NCBI GenBank assembly: GCA_002102555.1
Contig: MCFL01000024.1
Location: forward strand, 62,001 to 126,000
From: Catenaria anguillulae PL171
Taxonomy: Eukaryota; Blastocladiomycota; Blastocladiomycetes; Blastocladiales; Catenariaceae
Length of the DNA stretch: 64,000 bases
Direction: 5' to 3'
Made by a program: the position numbers and the translations under genes. Numbering within the stretch: position 1 is the stretch's first letter; every line of letters starts with the position of its first letter. A model generated the notes under the pieces. That model was not told the DNA's origin, searched no databases, and worked only from the letters and a program-made list of their open reading frames with translations. Below are positions 44,945-56,358 of this stretch, one piece after another.

Positions 44945-46107
44945 TTACTCAAACTCCATCTCATCCTCATCCTCCTGCTCCCAATCCTTGAGCTTGGCGT
45001 CCATCATGAACCCATCATCTAGCACACCCCATGAGGACGAGCCACTGGCGGCCTGCTTGTCACCATTGCTCTTCTTTTCTGCGGCTGCAGACTCGGCCTC
45101 TTCGGATGGTGGCTCGCGGTTGAAGAGAACAGACTGGGTCTATGGAAACACACACAGCAGGATGCACATAACAATGAGCATGGAATAGCATCAAGTGAAA
45201 AGAAAGTGAAAAGAATCAGCAGATGCAACATAAACATACCTTGGGTTGGTTCCCACGACGCAAAATGTCCATGAATGTCGATTTGGCCGTCGACACAACC
45301 TTCTCCTTGGTGTCCATGGACGGAATCACAGACGCGTCCTTGGCCTTGACCACCTTGACCTTGTGCTGAGCTGCCCGCACAGCATTGAACAGCTTGACCA
45401 CTACATTCCAACCTCAAAGTCAGCACCATCCACGAAACCAAGCCAAGGTCAGAGGTAACCTTGAAACATACCACCACGAGTCGCCACCTTTCGCAGCTTG
45501 CGCTCGTACTCCAAGTCAGCCGCCGACGGCAACACATGCTCCTTGGAGTAATCCAATTTGTGCTCGCGCGCCAAGATCTTGCGTGCCTTTTCCTCAATCT
45601 TTTCCTCTTCGAGCTTGCGCTCAATCGCAGTGCGCGAAAGGATGGGAGCGGTTGCGGATGCGCGCGGTTTGCTGGACAAAATGTCGGCAATGGCTTCGTT
45701 GAGTGGGCGTGTTGGCTTCTTTGCGGCTGTGACAAGGTGAAATAGGCGTGTGTGTGAGTGTGTTTCGCAGAAAACACAAAGGAAAATCACAGCCAATGGT
45801 GCAGGAGTTTACCTTTTCCCTTCTTCAACCGCGGCAGATCCTCGTCCTCCTCCTCGTCCTCCTCCCCTTCCCCTTCCGACATGCTCACGTCCTCATCATC
45901 ATCACTCTCACCATCTTCGGAAAACTCGTCGTCCATCACTGCGTCGTCACTGTCGTTATCGGCTTCAATCATGCCAGCGAAATCGCCGTCACTATCGCTT
46001 GCTGAGCCTGCCTCTGATCCGCTTGCAACGGCAGGTGGGGCAGCGGGTGCGAACTCGCGCTCGGATTTTTTCGGCGCAAATGAGACGGAGAGTTTGGCTT
46101 TGCCCAT
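44945..46107 (-). CDS. RRP15: RRP15-like ribosome biogenesis protein
   Basis: Exons 46107-45813, 45726-45472, 45400-45240 and 45139-44945 give 301 residues, all phases joining. Residues 30-95 are strongly acidic (DEEEDEDLP and similar). The Rrp15 core follows: AIADILSSKP, then a charged helix ending KILAREHKLDYSKEHV, YERKLRKVATRGGVVKLFNAVRAAQ and FMDILRRGNQPK. The tail is again acidic. In yeast Rrp15 is nucleolar and needed for pre-60S maturation. Its 3'-side and 5'-side neighbours on this strand, especially BMS1 281 bases upstream of its start, are also growth genes. Confidence 0.88.
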
Positions 46108-46388
46108 TTTGTAATTTCACCGTGTGTACATGGATTATGGATTCGGATATTGGTTCATTCGCATCCCCAGGACAGCCATGGCCCGGCTAGAAGGTGAAGA
46201 TCAAATGTGCTGCAACAGAAACGCGTTGGCTTCCGAATGAATTCACGTGACCGGTGTCCATGGGGTCCGGCTCACAACTGGCTGAGCTGTGCTTTGCGGA
46301 TCGACAACGAACCCAAACTTGAACAAGCAAAATCTACATGGTGACGATAAAGATTACATTATTCAGTACAATATACACACCCAGCACC

Positions 46389-49300
46389 TCAATCATCCGC
46401 ATCCCTCTTTGCCTTCTTGCTCGCCCTGCCGCCCGCATCACCGCCTGCCGACCGCTTGACTCCCTTCCTTGTCCCCTCGGCCCTGAAATGCTCCTTGGCC
46501 TTCTCCTTCCGAATAGCCTCCTTTGTCCTTTCCTCCTTAGCGGCCGCCTTTGCCCGCTTGGCCAAATTGTCCTGCTCCTTCTGCTTGCGCTTCTCCTCGC
46601 GCGCATACTTGAGCGTGCGAATCTGCGCCAACAACAAGTTGGTCTTTTTCTCCTCGGGCTCGGCAACAACGGCGCGGCGCTGCATGAGCGAGGGCTTCTT
46701 TTGCGCGGCAACGAGCTTGGGCTTGGCCTTGAACGGCAAGTCGGCCTGCAAGTTGCGAGCCACCTTGAGCGGGGCAAACACGCGTGTCTCGGGGCGTTCG
46801 CGGATCTCGCGGTACGCAGAGTCGGATTTGGACGGGATCGTGACCCCAATTTCGTGGCGCACCGTGTTGGCCAGGCGCATGCCGCGCCACGACGACTTGT
46901 CTTGCAACAAGAGCGATGTGACTGGGTTGCAGAACTTCTTGGGCTTGACCGGATACCAGGCCTTGAGGAACACAATGTCGGACGGAACAACCTTGTCCTC
47001 AAACGTGGCACGGAACGCGCCCTCGGGCTGAACAGCCTTTTTGACTTGACCACGAATGCCCGAAACGGTCTTGATGGCGGCGCCTTCAAACTTGGCCACT
47101 TCAAGCGACGTGGTAAACATGTTGCGCACAAACGCCGTGTTCTTGTAAATCTTGAACGGCTCACCCGTCAGCTTGAGCTTCTTGACGACCTCGCTCGATT
47201 TGTTGATATCCAACACGGTACCCGTGGCCGCGACGCGAAAGTCGGGTGTGCCGCCCTCAAGCGTCTGGAATGCGCAAAAGCCCGTGTTCGGTGCCGACGT
47301 GGGACCGTAAAAGGTGGCGAGACAATGCATGTGCAGGGGCGTGTACTTGAGCATCTTGTTGCGAATGCGGTCGTCGAGCGAGTACAGAGGGATCGTCTGG
47401 AATCGGCGCCATCCGAGCGAGACAATGAGTGGATCGTTGGTCTTGAGAATCTTCTTGTACCAACGGTGCTTCTTGATGCGCACTTGCATGAACGAGTACT
47501 GGTCCTCGCCCTGGCCGACACCGCCAACGACCGTCGGGTATCGCGGATCAAAGTTGTTGACAAACTCGCACGGCATACCCTCAATGATGATGCGCACGTA
47601 CGATCCGGGCATGTGACCAAGTACACGGACACGGGCTTGCTCGTCGTCTTCAAACTCTTCGCGTGTGAGCTCCACTTGGCGCTGCAATTGCTCCTTCATC
47701 ACGTCAAAGTACGTGCGCTCCTTGTCGCCGTCGTCGTCAGACATGCCGTCGTACTCGGCATCAAACTTCTTCTTGAGCTCGGCACGCTTCGAGTCCATTT
47801 CGTCCGCGCCGCCCGTGTCTGCCTGGTCGCCGTGATCCTCGTCATCGTCGCTTAGGCTTGGCCCCTTGTCGTCGCCATCCTGGTCGTGGCCAGCAGCCTC
47901 ACCATCCACGTCACTGCCGGCCTCGATATCCTCGAAGTCGCCGTCCACATCGGCAAACTCGTCCTCGCCGTCACCGTCTTGGCCTTGGCCTTGTGCATCG
48001 CCGTCGGCGACCTCGCCGGTAATGAACCGATCACGAATCGAATCCAATGTCATCTCATCGTCCCAACGGCTCAAGTCCATATCCAAAGGCGACTTGCGCA
48101 CAGCGTCCTCGAGCGGACCCAGCTCGTCGTCGTGGCTCTTGGCAATAAAGAACAGGTCCTCGGCGCCATCGACACCCTTGCGCTTCTTGCTCTGGCCCGC
48201 CTCCTCGCCATCGGTCTGCGAGCCGTACACAATGTCCATGAGGTTGATGCGTTTGCGTGCTTGGAACGATTTCATGGCGCGCTCGACCATGCCCGACTTC
48301 CACTGCTGGCCGTCGACTTGCTCCTCCTCGTCATCCGTCATGTCGATAACGTCGTCTTCGGCAAATTCGATATCCTCGTCGTCGCGCGAGTTGGAGGCAG
48401 CACCATGGTCGCCATCGAGAATGGCCATGGCGCGGCGGCGGCCGGCAGAGCGAGAGTACGACGCCGACATTTCCTCATCGACATCCTCGTCCTCGTCATC
48501 GGAAACGTCCATGCCGTCGTCGTCGTCGTCGACCTCGTCGGCATCGAGATCCTCGTCGTCCGACACATCCATGTCTGAATCGTGACCGAAATCCTCGGCA
48601 TCCTCGTCCGACTCGCCGGCAAAATCGTCGCCACCAGCAACGGCCTGCAAATGATCGCCCGCAAGCGGTTTGCCCGAGTCAAACAACCGGATCGTCGACT
48701 GCTGCAACTGGTCGACCATGGTGCCCTGGAACTTTTGCAAATCCACCACCATCTTTTCACCCTCGCCCAACTCTGCCTCCTCACCATCCCGGTTGGTAAA
48801 GTTACCCGGCACGTGAATGTAAATGGCGTCCTTGTCGTACATGACGCCACCCACATCCGACATGGGCGCATAAATCAACTTGTGCTTGTCGGAAAGCGAC
48901 TTGCGCTGCGACTCTGGCAGAGGGCACGGGTCGCCCATGGCCGAAACGTTGGCCACCGTGTAGTCGCCCGCGCCGGGAATGTGCACCTTTGCCTTGTCCT
49001 TCATGTACGTGCCGCGCAAATAGCCCATGAGCGCCACCTTGCGGTCGCACTTTGCATTGGCCTCAATGAGCTGCGGCGGCGTCAGGTCCTCGATGCGGTC
49101 CGCCAGCATGTACGGATGCGTGTTGCGCCAAATGAGCGGGCGGAACTTCATGACCGAGATGAAGCGCGACAGGTTGAGGATTTCCGTTTTCGGATACGTG
49201 CCGTTCATGACGCCCGACAGGTAAAAGAGCTTGGCGCCCTGGTAAATCTCGGTCCAGAAGCGTTGCTTGAGAGCCTTTTTGCGCACGCGCAACCGCTTGT

Positions 49301-49931
49301 TGTTGCGGAACTTGTCAAGATGCGTCAGAATGCCCATGATCTTGGGGAAACCGTGCGTTTGCAAAATGTTGAGAAACTCAAAAGTCTCCATTTCGAATCC
49401 AAACGCAGCGTCAATCATGAGCAGGACCAGGTCGGCCACCTTGGCAACATCAATCATGGCGTTGAGATCATTGTTGCACTCGATGAAGGTGAGGCGGCGC
49501 TTGCGGCCTGCGACAACCGTCACGGGGCCATTGATTTCGTGAATGTTTTGGCGCGTGAATCGCTTGACGAGCGATTTGATCAGCGTGGACTTTCCGGATC
49601 CGGGCGGACCAGCGACAGCAATCACAACGGGTGGAGGTTCGATGGGCGTCCGGTCGACGAGCGGCACGTGAAGCTTCTTTTGGTTGAGCTCCTCTTTGCG
49701 GCGGGCCATCTTTTCCAGCCGGCGGCCGGATTGAACGGCGAATGCCTATACATTTTGGTTATTTCGTGATTGAGCGAGGTCAGCTTTTCTTGCATTTTGG
49801 CGTGATGTGTGGGAGCGCGATATGAATGGACCAACCTTGGGGTTGTTTTTCTCGGCATTCTTGGGCTTTTTCTTCTCAGCCTTCTTGCCGACGTGCGACT
49901 TGCGATGCGGTTTATTTGGTTTGTCTTCCAT
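46389..49931 (-). CDS. BMS1: BMS1 ribosome biogenesis GTPase
   Basis: Exons 49931-49836 and 49745-46389 give 1150 residues. The short first exon carries MEDKPNKPHRKSHVGKK and splices to AFAVQSGRR, exactly as in BMS1. The P-loop is GPPGSGKST, with VDRTPIEPPPVV before it and FIECNNDLNAMIDVAKVADL after it. A long acidic middle (Asp/Glu runs, residues about 420-690) is followed by the C-terminal domain (GYFGPTSAPNTGF-like region, IRGQVKK, KSSWRGMR) and a basic tail. BMS1 works in the SSU processome with Rcl1 on 18S rRNA processing. The 5' ends of BMS1 and the unknown gene at 50194 diverge from a 262-base gap. Confidence 0.97.
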
Positions 49932-50193
49932 GGCGGGCAGATTTACATTGGACCAATCGCCATGAATGGAGAATTGCTCTTCGTCCGTCCTGGATGATTC
50001 GCGCACTCTGGCAGGAACTCATTGTGCAACCTTCATCATCAGCGGTCACGTGATGCGTATCCAAATCTCGAGTTTGTGCCCTGCGCAAACACAGCATTCG
50101 CGAATCGAGAGTCGCAACCCAGGCTATTCCATCGATGCATATTCCACCGCCGAAGGTCAAAAAAAGAGAAATGAAACCAGACACTATGCAAAC

Positions 50194-51306
50194 ATGAGCG
50201 AAGTTACAATCCTCTGCAAGGCGTCTGGTGACCGCGCACGGATCGAGTTCAAGAACGACGTGATGCACGACACGGCTCAAGCGCCACTTCTCAACTCTTC
50301 AGTCGCCAAGCCAGTTGACCCTGGCTCCGATGGGAATACGGGCTTTTCGCCGATCTACGATCCTGTAGCGGCCCTGGCCGCTGTACAAGCCGGGACCCAC
50401 TATTTTCATGCCGTGTACGAGATGATTCAGTCAGGGAAAAATCGCTCGCATACGGGTGGCCTCTGGCTTCACTGCGTGCCACGATCTGGTAAGTTCGAAA
50501 TGCCCGAGAACAGCCATGCCATCATGTATGTCTCGCGCACATCCGACAACAACCTGATGGTCAACTTCACTCCGGTTGTCCGCGCCAATCTGTTGAGTTT
50601 GATTGTCGCGTCCAAAGAACGACAGGAGGCAATCAAGAAGGCCACCAAAAAGGCGAAAAAAGATCCATCCGTAATCGTGCCGCCTCCGATCGACGTCCCT
50701 CCGGTGCCGCCAACTGTGAGGCCGCTGCAACTGACGTGCAGTCGTGGGTCTCAATTCAAACGGGTCCACTTTCTCTTGACCATCCGAGGACATCGCATCT
50801 TGTTTTTGGAGCCGCCAAACACGACTTCGTACATCAACCGCCCACTTGAATGGGAAGCGCGTTTGCTCTACCCAAACTATCCATTGGACAACAAGCCCGC
50901 GGGCCAATCATCAGGCGTACAAGTCACCCCAGTGGGAACGCACGTGGGTGAGCCGGTAGAAGGGACTCATTACACGTTGCTCATCCGGCATTCCGACAAC
51001 AAGAACTGCTGCTGCGGGTGCTGCTGCTCTTGTTTTGGATCAGCTGGTGGGAACGGGAATGCAAAGGTCAAGATGAGCATTCTCTCCACGTTGGCCAATA
51101 CACCTGCACCTCTAGCGTCTGGATCAGCCAGTGTGATTGATGATGCGACAGCGGTCGAGCTTACGTTGGCCGTGCTAGCCATGATTCCCGGAATCAATAG
51201 CCGGATCGCGACCAGGAAATCGTTTGTTCTGTTCCTCGGCCCCATTGGATTGGCGAGCTTCATTCTGTTTGTCATCAACGTCGTTCTTGCGATGAGGCGC
51301 CTCTGA
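50194..51306 (+). CDS. unknown protein with Cys cluster and C-terminal membrane anchor
   Basis: Single exon, 370 residues from MSEVTILCKASG. The N-terminal two thirds look globular (repeated beta-type segments such as THYFHAVYEMI, SHAIMYVSRTSD, THYTLLIRHSD) with a charged linker (KKATKKAKKDP) and a Pro-rich stretch. Near residue 270 lies NCCCGCCCSCFGS, a dense Cys cluster that could be palmitoylated. The last ~28 residues are one strong hydrophobic helix ending MRRL, fitting a tail-anchored protein with nearly all mass in the cytosol. Two halves of the globular part may be related repeats, but I cannot show it. Family not recognised. Confidence 0.65.
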   Translation: MSEVTILCKASGDRARIEFKNDVMHDTAQAPLLNSSVAKPVDPGSDGNTGFSPIYDPVAALAAVQAGTHYFHAVYEMIQSGKNRSHTGGLWLHCVPRSGKFEMPENSHAIMYVSRTSDNNLMVNFTPVVRANLLSLIVASKERQEAIKKATKKAKKDPSVIVPPPIDVPPVPPTVRPLQLTCSRGSQFKRVHFLLTIRGHRILFLEPPNTTSYINRPLEWEARLLYPNYPLDNKPAGQSSGVQVTPVGTHVGEPVEGTHYTLLIRHSDNKNCCCGCCCSCFGSAGGNGNAKVKMSILSTLANTPAPLASGSASVIDDATAVELTLAVLAMIPGINSRIATRKSFVLFLGPIGLASFILFVINVVLAMRRL

Positions 51307-52467
51307 TCCACCTCCCTCATTGAGCATTGCTGAGCATCATTTCAAAAAAAGTGCTTATCGAGCCGCCGTAGAGAAAGATTTCATAGAACTGCAAGGATTT
51401 TTCTTCTTCTTCTTCTTCTTCTTCTTCTTCTTCTTCTTCTTCGCTTGGTCTCGGCCACGCTGATTTCGATTGGCCACGTTCGGGAATTGTATATGCATGT
51501 TTTCTGTATGTACATGGTCAGGTGCACATCATGTTTTGTTGTGGCGTTGTGGTGAGCTCCTCAGCTTGCCGAAAAGCGAAGGACGGGAACTTGTCATGTC
51601 GGACATTTCCAACAGTATTAATATCACCGTCAAAGGTGGAAATCACTGAGTTGTCTCAGACCTGGTCGGCCCATGGCAACCGTGCCAGTGACCGACGACG
51701 ACAATGACCGAGGTCGACAACGACGTCTTGTGCCTGATGAAGAACCTCGTGGTTGCATGCATGGAGCTTGGAAATGGACCGCCCAGTTTCCGCGGATAGG
51801 TCGAGCGCGATGAAGAGAGCGATGGGTAACGGTGTGGGTAGCGAGGTGGGAACGGGTTTCACGATGATCCACTGCGTGCGGATACGGGTCAAGGAGATGC
51901 GATTGCAAGAGGTTTGGAATAGATTGAGAGGAGCTCTCGTCCGATTTGAGCGACAGCTAATGATTAATGAAGAGAGAGGGAGAGAGATGGCAGTTGGCAG
52001 AGAGGAAAGGGTGAGTGGATTGATCAATCTGAGCCAACCGGAGCAGACTGATCGCACACAGTTGCGCGTCACTCAGTGCTGCAGTCGCACCCGCTTTCCC
52101 GTGACAAGTGAGGGCTGCCGATCTGTCCGTGAATCACAGCACTGGCTTGGCAGTTAAGGTGCAACATCTACAAGTGCAAAATGACTGTGTAGAGGTAGGC
52201 TGCCGCAGTCCTGGCTGCCATTCAATCCGGGACCCACTGTCTTTTTGCAGAGTACGAGATAGCCCCGGGCCAAGGCAGGTACACGGATTCATTGCAAAAC
52301 GGGATCCATATCCATGTACATTTTCATGTTGTATCACACGCTCATGGAGTAAAGAATTGCCCCGCGCATTGCAATAAAATACATTGAGGATTCGCTGTGA
52401 CATTCTCGCCTCGGCTTCAGCCAACATGTTTCCTCACTGCACTTGCTGCAGCCAATCTATCGTTGCA
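51307..52467. other. long intergenic region
   Basis: 1161 bases without a gene I can support. Open frames of 130-140 codons exist on both strands between 51630 and 52157, but they mirror each other and neither shows motifs or splice structure. It contains the (TTC)n tract listed separately and presumably the promoter of the secreted protein at 52468. Confidence 0.4.
51398..51442. repeat. (TTC)n trinucleotide microsatellite
   Basis: About 15 tandem TTC units, uninterrupted, 90 bases downstream of the 50194 gene's stop. It reads as GAA on the other strand. Confidence 0.95.
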
Positions 52468-54001
52468 ATGCCACATGTCGGAAAGGCGTTGCTAGTGCTA
52501 GCGCTCATTTACTCGGTCTTGCGACCTTTTGTCCACGTCCGAGCATTTTCGCACGGCTGGCCTGTCGCAATTATGCCGCAACATGGTATGCACTGGTGCA
52601 TCAACCGACAATTCTTTGTATTTTTTTTTTCCTGTGCCTAACCTGTGTCATGAATGTGAATCTGTCTCGAGAGATATTTCTCCAGCGTCATTTCCTCTAT
52701 CGTCAACGTATCGTGATAATGAGTCGTGGAAAGCGTCGTGCTGGGCGGCAATCGACATGCCGGACGCTTGCGAAACTGGAAGCGAGGAAGCGGATTCAAT
52801 TGCTCCATCAGCGGTCATGCTGCATAACCAGCGCTCTTCCCGGCTCATGTCCTTGTCCAAGGCCATTGGGCAGGTTACCAAGCATGCATTACAAAGCCAG
52901 CACGCCCGGACACTGATCAGAAAAGTTATGGCGTCCAAGCTGTTCCGACAAGCACTCAACACGGTGAAGGAGGTGGCATTGGAGGAAGTGCGTCAGCGTG
53001 TCCAGGAATGGAGTAAAGAGTTCAGAAAGCGTCAACCCGACTCCAGCCCGGCTGCAGGTGCGAACAAAACTCTCGCGGTTGCCCACACATCCAATTCTAC
53101 AACAGGTCCTGTCCAGTCCATTCAGAATGACATCAAAGCAATGTTCAAAGAGCAAGTCCGCAAGTTTCAAGCCGTCGCCGTGAAATCCCTGAGCAAGCAA
53201 GTCAAGCAAACCATCAAAAAGCACTTGAGCGAGAATCCCAAGGGAGACATCAAGAAGCTCGTCAAGGAAGAGTTGATCAAGTTCAAGACAACAACGGCCA
53301 AAGCACTTGTGCAAAAAGCCAAGGGCGCCATCAAGCGTTTGGCGCATCAAACGCTTCCCAAGCTCAAGCGCAAGTTGCAAGCCAAGTACGCCAAGCTGAA
53401 AACGCAGGCAGTCAAGGGAATCAAGGACCGGATTTCGAAGCTGAAAAGGTTCAAGAACACAACGTTACGCCGTTTGAAGCGAAATGCAAAGCGATTGATC
53501 CAGCGGGCCAAGGGACTGTTTCGCAAGCAAGTTCACGGATCTCAATCGAAGGCGAATACAACCTTGTCAACATCAACAAGCTCGGGTCATCAGCAACCTT
53601 GCTCTATTGATCAAGCGCTCATCCGCCTACGCATGGCCAAGCTGTGGTCGGTTATGTACGACGTAGAACGCAGTGCAGCCATTCGGGCTCGACATTCAGT
53701 CAATGCGGCCCTCAACTCGATCTCGAGCATTCATTCCCAGCTCACCGCCCGCTACAACACGACTGCGCAGCCACATAATGCCGCGATTGAACGATCCGCA
53801 AAGGCCACGCCGAGAATCGGTTGGACAACTACGGCCGTTCAGTCAGATGTTGTCCCTGCACACAAGCCAACGGCCAACGCAACCAGCAGCGAAATCCAAG
53901 CAGTACGTTCAACGGGTATCGCCAGCACCAGCTCGGAGCTTTCTCTGCCAACACGAACCACGCCAGTCGTGATACCAACAACTGACGGGGCAGCGGCGTG
54001 A
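52468..54001 (+). CDS. secreted lysine-rich helical protein
   Basis: Exons 52468-52585 and 52674-54001 (intron gtatgc...gagag, phase 1) give 481 residues. The first exon is a signal peptide, MPHVGKALLVLALIYSVL, which the second exon alone lacks; this supports the model. The middle (about 150-340) is an extended, very Lys/Arg-rich helix with repeated KxLxKQxK spacing (SLSKQVKQTIKKHL, ALVQKAKGAIKRLA). The C-terminal ~130 residues are Thr/Ser/Ala-rich. No known domain. It resembles the 36054-39249 product in plan (signal, polybasic helix, Thr/Ser-rich part) though in another order. Confidence 0.7.
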
Positions 54002-54132
54002 TCGCTTTCGTTCGCTACCGGGCTCGAGTCTTGCTTGAACGTGGTGGAGTGCAGAATTTTGTTCGTCAATGCATAGATTGTGGCGAGTTGGGCAGTCGAA
54101 AAACCCGTTGATTTATCAATACAAGTATGTCG

Positions 54133-55938
54133 TTACAGCTGCAGATTGCCTGATCCCCACAACTTGAACGTGCGGTCGTATCCAGCTGAGGCAATAAACC
54201 GAGCGTCCGCCGACACGTCCACACTCATCACCTTGCCATCATGGCCCTGCAACTTTTTGATTTGTACGTAATCCCCCTCGGACCACATACTCACCGTCCC
54301 ATCGAATCCACCCGCAATCAAAAACATGCCAGAGGTGTTTGGATGCCCACGGACATACTTGCCGGCCGTCGCCGGATTCTGGAAATCGTCCGCCACAGGC
54401 AGGCGTGTTGCGCTGAAGTACTTGACTTGCGAAACCAGATTTGTATGCGCCGGAATCGTGTACGTGCACTTGACGGCGCGCATATCCCAAATCTTGATTG
54501 AATTGTCCTCGGACCCGGTGGCCAACTGGTATCCCGTTGTCGGGTGGAAATCAACGGAAAGAACTTGCTTGAGATGGCCTTGCAAGTTGAGAATACACCG
54601 ACCAGTGCGCAAGTCCCACACCTTGGCCAGTCCATCGAGGCCGCCGGTCGAAACAAGTGACCCGTCCGGATGCATGGCAATGCAAAACACCTCGCGCGAG
54701 TGACCGTCTTGCTCAAGAAGGCATTGCGCGCGTTCCGTGTCCCACAATCGCCAGGTGCCGTCGAATGAAGCAGAGCCGACAAAACGGCCGGATGGGTGGT
54801 AGGCTACACGAACGACACGGCCCTGGTGGCCTTCCATGGTGGCGAGCGGGGTTTCCCTGTGATGTGATTGCCAAAGAAGCGGTGAGAGGACATTATGTCG
54901 TTGAGTGACTAATCGGATGCAAAACATACTGATCCAATGACCACAGACGAACTGTCCCATCTTCCGCTCCCGAAACCAAGTTGCACACGCCCCGATCCAG
55001 TCCGACGGTTGCTTGAGGATGCCATGCGATGCCGCCGATCCGAGCTTGATGTCCACGCAGCTCGGCAATGGGATTGCACTGTGGCACGGTCCACAACTTG
55101 ATGGCGCCGCCAAACGATCCAGTCGCAAGCGACTTGCCGTCAGGTGCAAATGTGACGAACGAGGTTGGACGTTCATCGACGATTTGCGATGCAATCGACG
55201 TCCATGTGCGGAGGTCGTTGTACAGGTCGCGGCGAAGGGTTTTGTAAATGGAGACTGGGGTATCGAATTCGGCACGTTGACGAATGATCCTTGTGCGAGC
55301 CCTATTTCTTGGAGGGATTGAGTGGGGCCGCATGAGGCGAGAGGTTAAAGTTGAAACGGAGCGTACCGTCGAAGCGAGTAGTTGGCAATCCACCGGCGAG
55401 AAAACAGCAACTCATCTGTGCCAGGTGTCCAATACTCCTCATCCTCGTCATCCTCCTCTTCTTCCATATTGACATCAAAAGTGACGGTGACGCCTTCCCC
55501 TTCCAGCTCGGAAATCAGGACACGAAGACGATCACGGCGCTCTGCGGGCTGGCACAAGTGGTACACGGATCACGAGGCAATCAGAGACGCAACGAAGGAG
55601 CGAAATGGCCATGAGGCAGCTGCTACATACCCCTTCTCCAAACAAGGTAATCGGATGCTGCAGCTCGCGAAGCTTGGCTCGCACGAGGTTGTCATCAGTC
55701 GGAACAGCAATAGATCGCAGTTTCTTGCGCTTCTCGAAGTGCTCCATGATCGCAGCCTGTTCGGCTTTGGCTTTCGCCATTGACTCGGGAATCTCGGTGT
55801 CATCTGTGGAGGAGAGGAGAAAAAGAGAGAGGAACTTAGCCAATATCAAAACAGTTTGCGGGCAATGTGTCACACACCTGGAGTGTCGAGTTCCATCAAG
55901 TCCTCAAAATCGACTTGGTTCGGAAGAAGGCTGGACAT
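54133..55938 (-). CDS. PRP4: U4/U6 snRNP protein PRP4 (WD40)
   Basis: Exons 55938-55878, 55803-55631, 55548-55367, 55307-54930 and 54856-54133 give 505 residues in phase. The N-terminal part has the splicing-factor motif [20 protein letters not shown], typical of PRP4. Seven WD repeats follow ([92 protein letters not shown]). PRP4 binds PRP3 in the U4/U6 and tri-snRNP. It is shorter and cleaner than kinases also called Prp4. An acidic run ([10 protein letters not shown]) lies between the motif and the repeats. Confidence 0.95.
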
Positions 55939-56358
55939 GCTGGGTAAAACCTGGTTGTCGTGATGGCGGTCGGGTTGGCGATTATGTACGGATGTTGAAT
56001 GACTGATTGTTTCGAGTGCATTGGGTTCATTCAAGAGTTCTGCCATGCATAGAGAGCCGTTATCCCTTGGCCGATTGGCTAGCTGGCCACCGAAATTATG
56101 AGTTGCGAGTGCCCAATGGTTGCAAGCAGCAAGCAGAGATGATCTGCCGTCGTTGGGCCCTCGATCTGTCGCACTCCTCCGCGTCATGTTGTCATGTTCG
56201 CACCTGGGTACACTCGCCAATCAGAGCAAAGTACTAGCTAGCTATAGTGCGAAAGGAGAACCGAGTGCGGCTGATGAATATCCATGGGAAACAAATGACA
56301 GCCAATGGAATAAATTGAGCGTCGTCACACCATCCAGGAGACTCAAGTCATTTTCACC
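55939..56358. promoter_or_regulatory. divergent intergenic region
   Basis: 420 bases between the PRP4 start and the GBP-like start. A tagctagctata stretch lies near 56235. No gene or clear element otherwise. Confidence 0.35.

Noticed and set aside
47886-49769. Plus-strand open frames opposite BMS1
   Set aside because: The minus strand encodes an unmistakable BMS1; the opposite frames are composition artefacts of its acidic codons.
51630-52157. Mirror-image open frames of about 130 codons on both strands
   Set aside because: Neither has recognisable motifs, a signal, or splice structure; they overlap almost completely, as expected from a GC-biased non-coding stretch.
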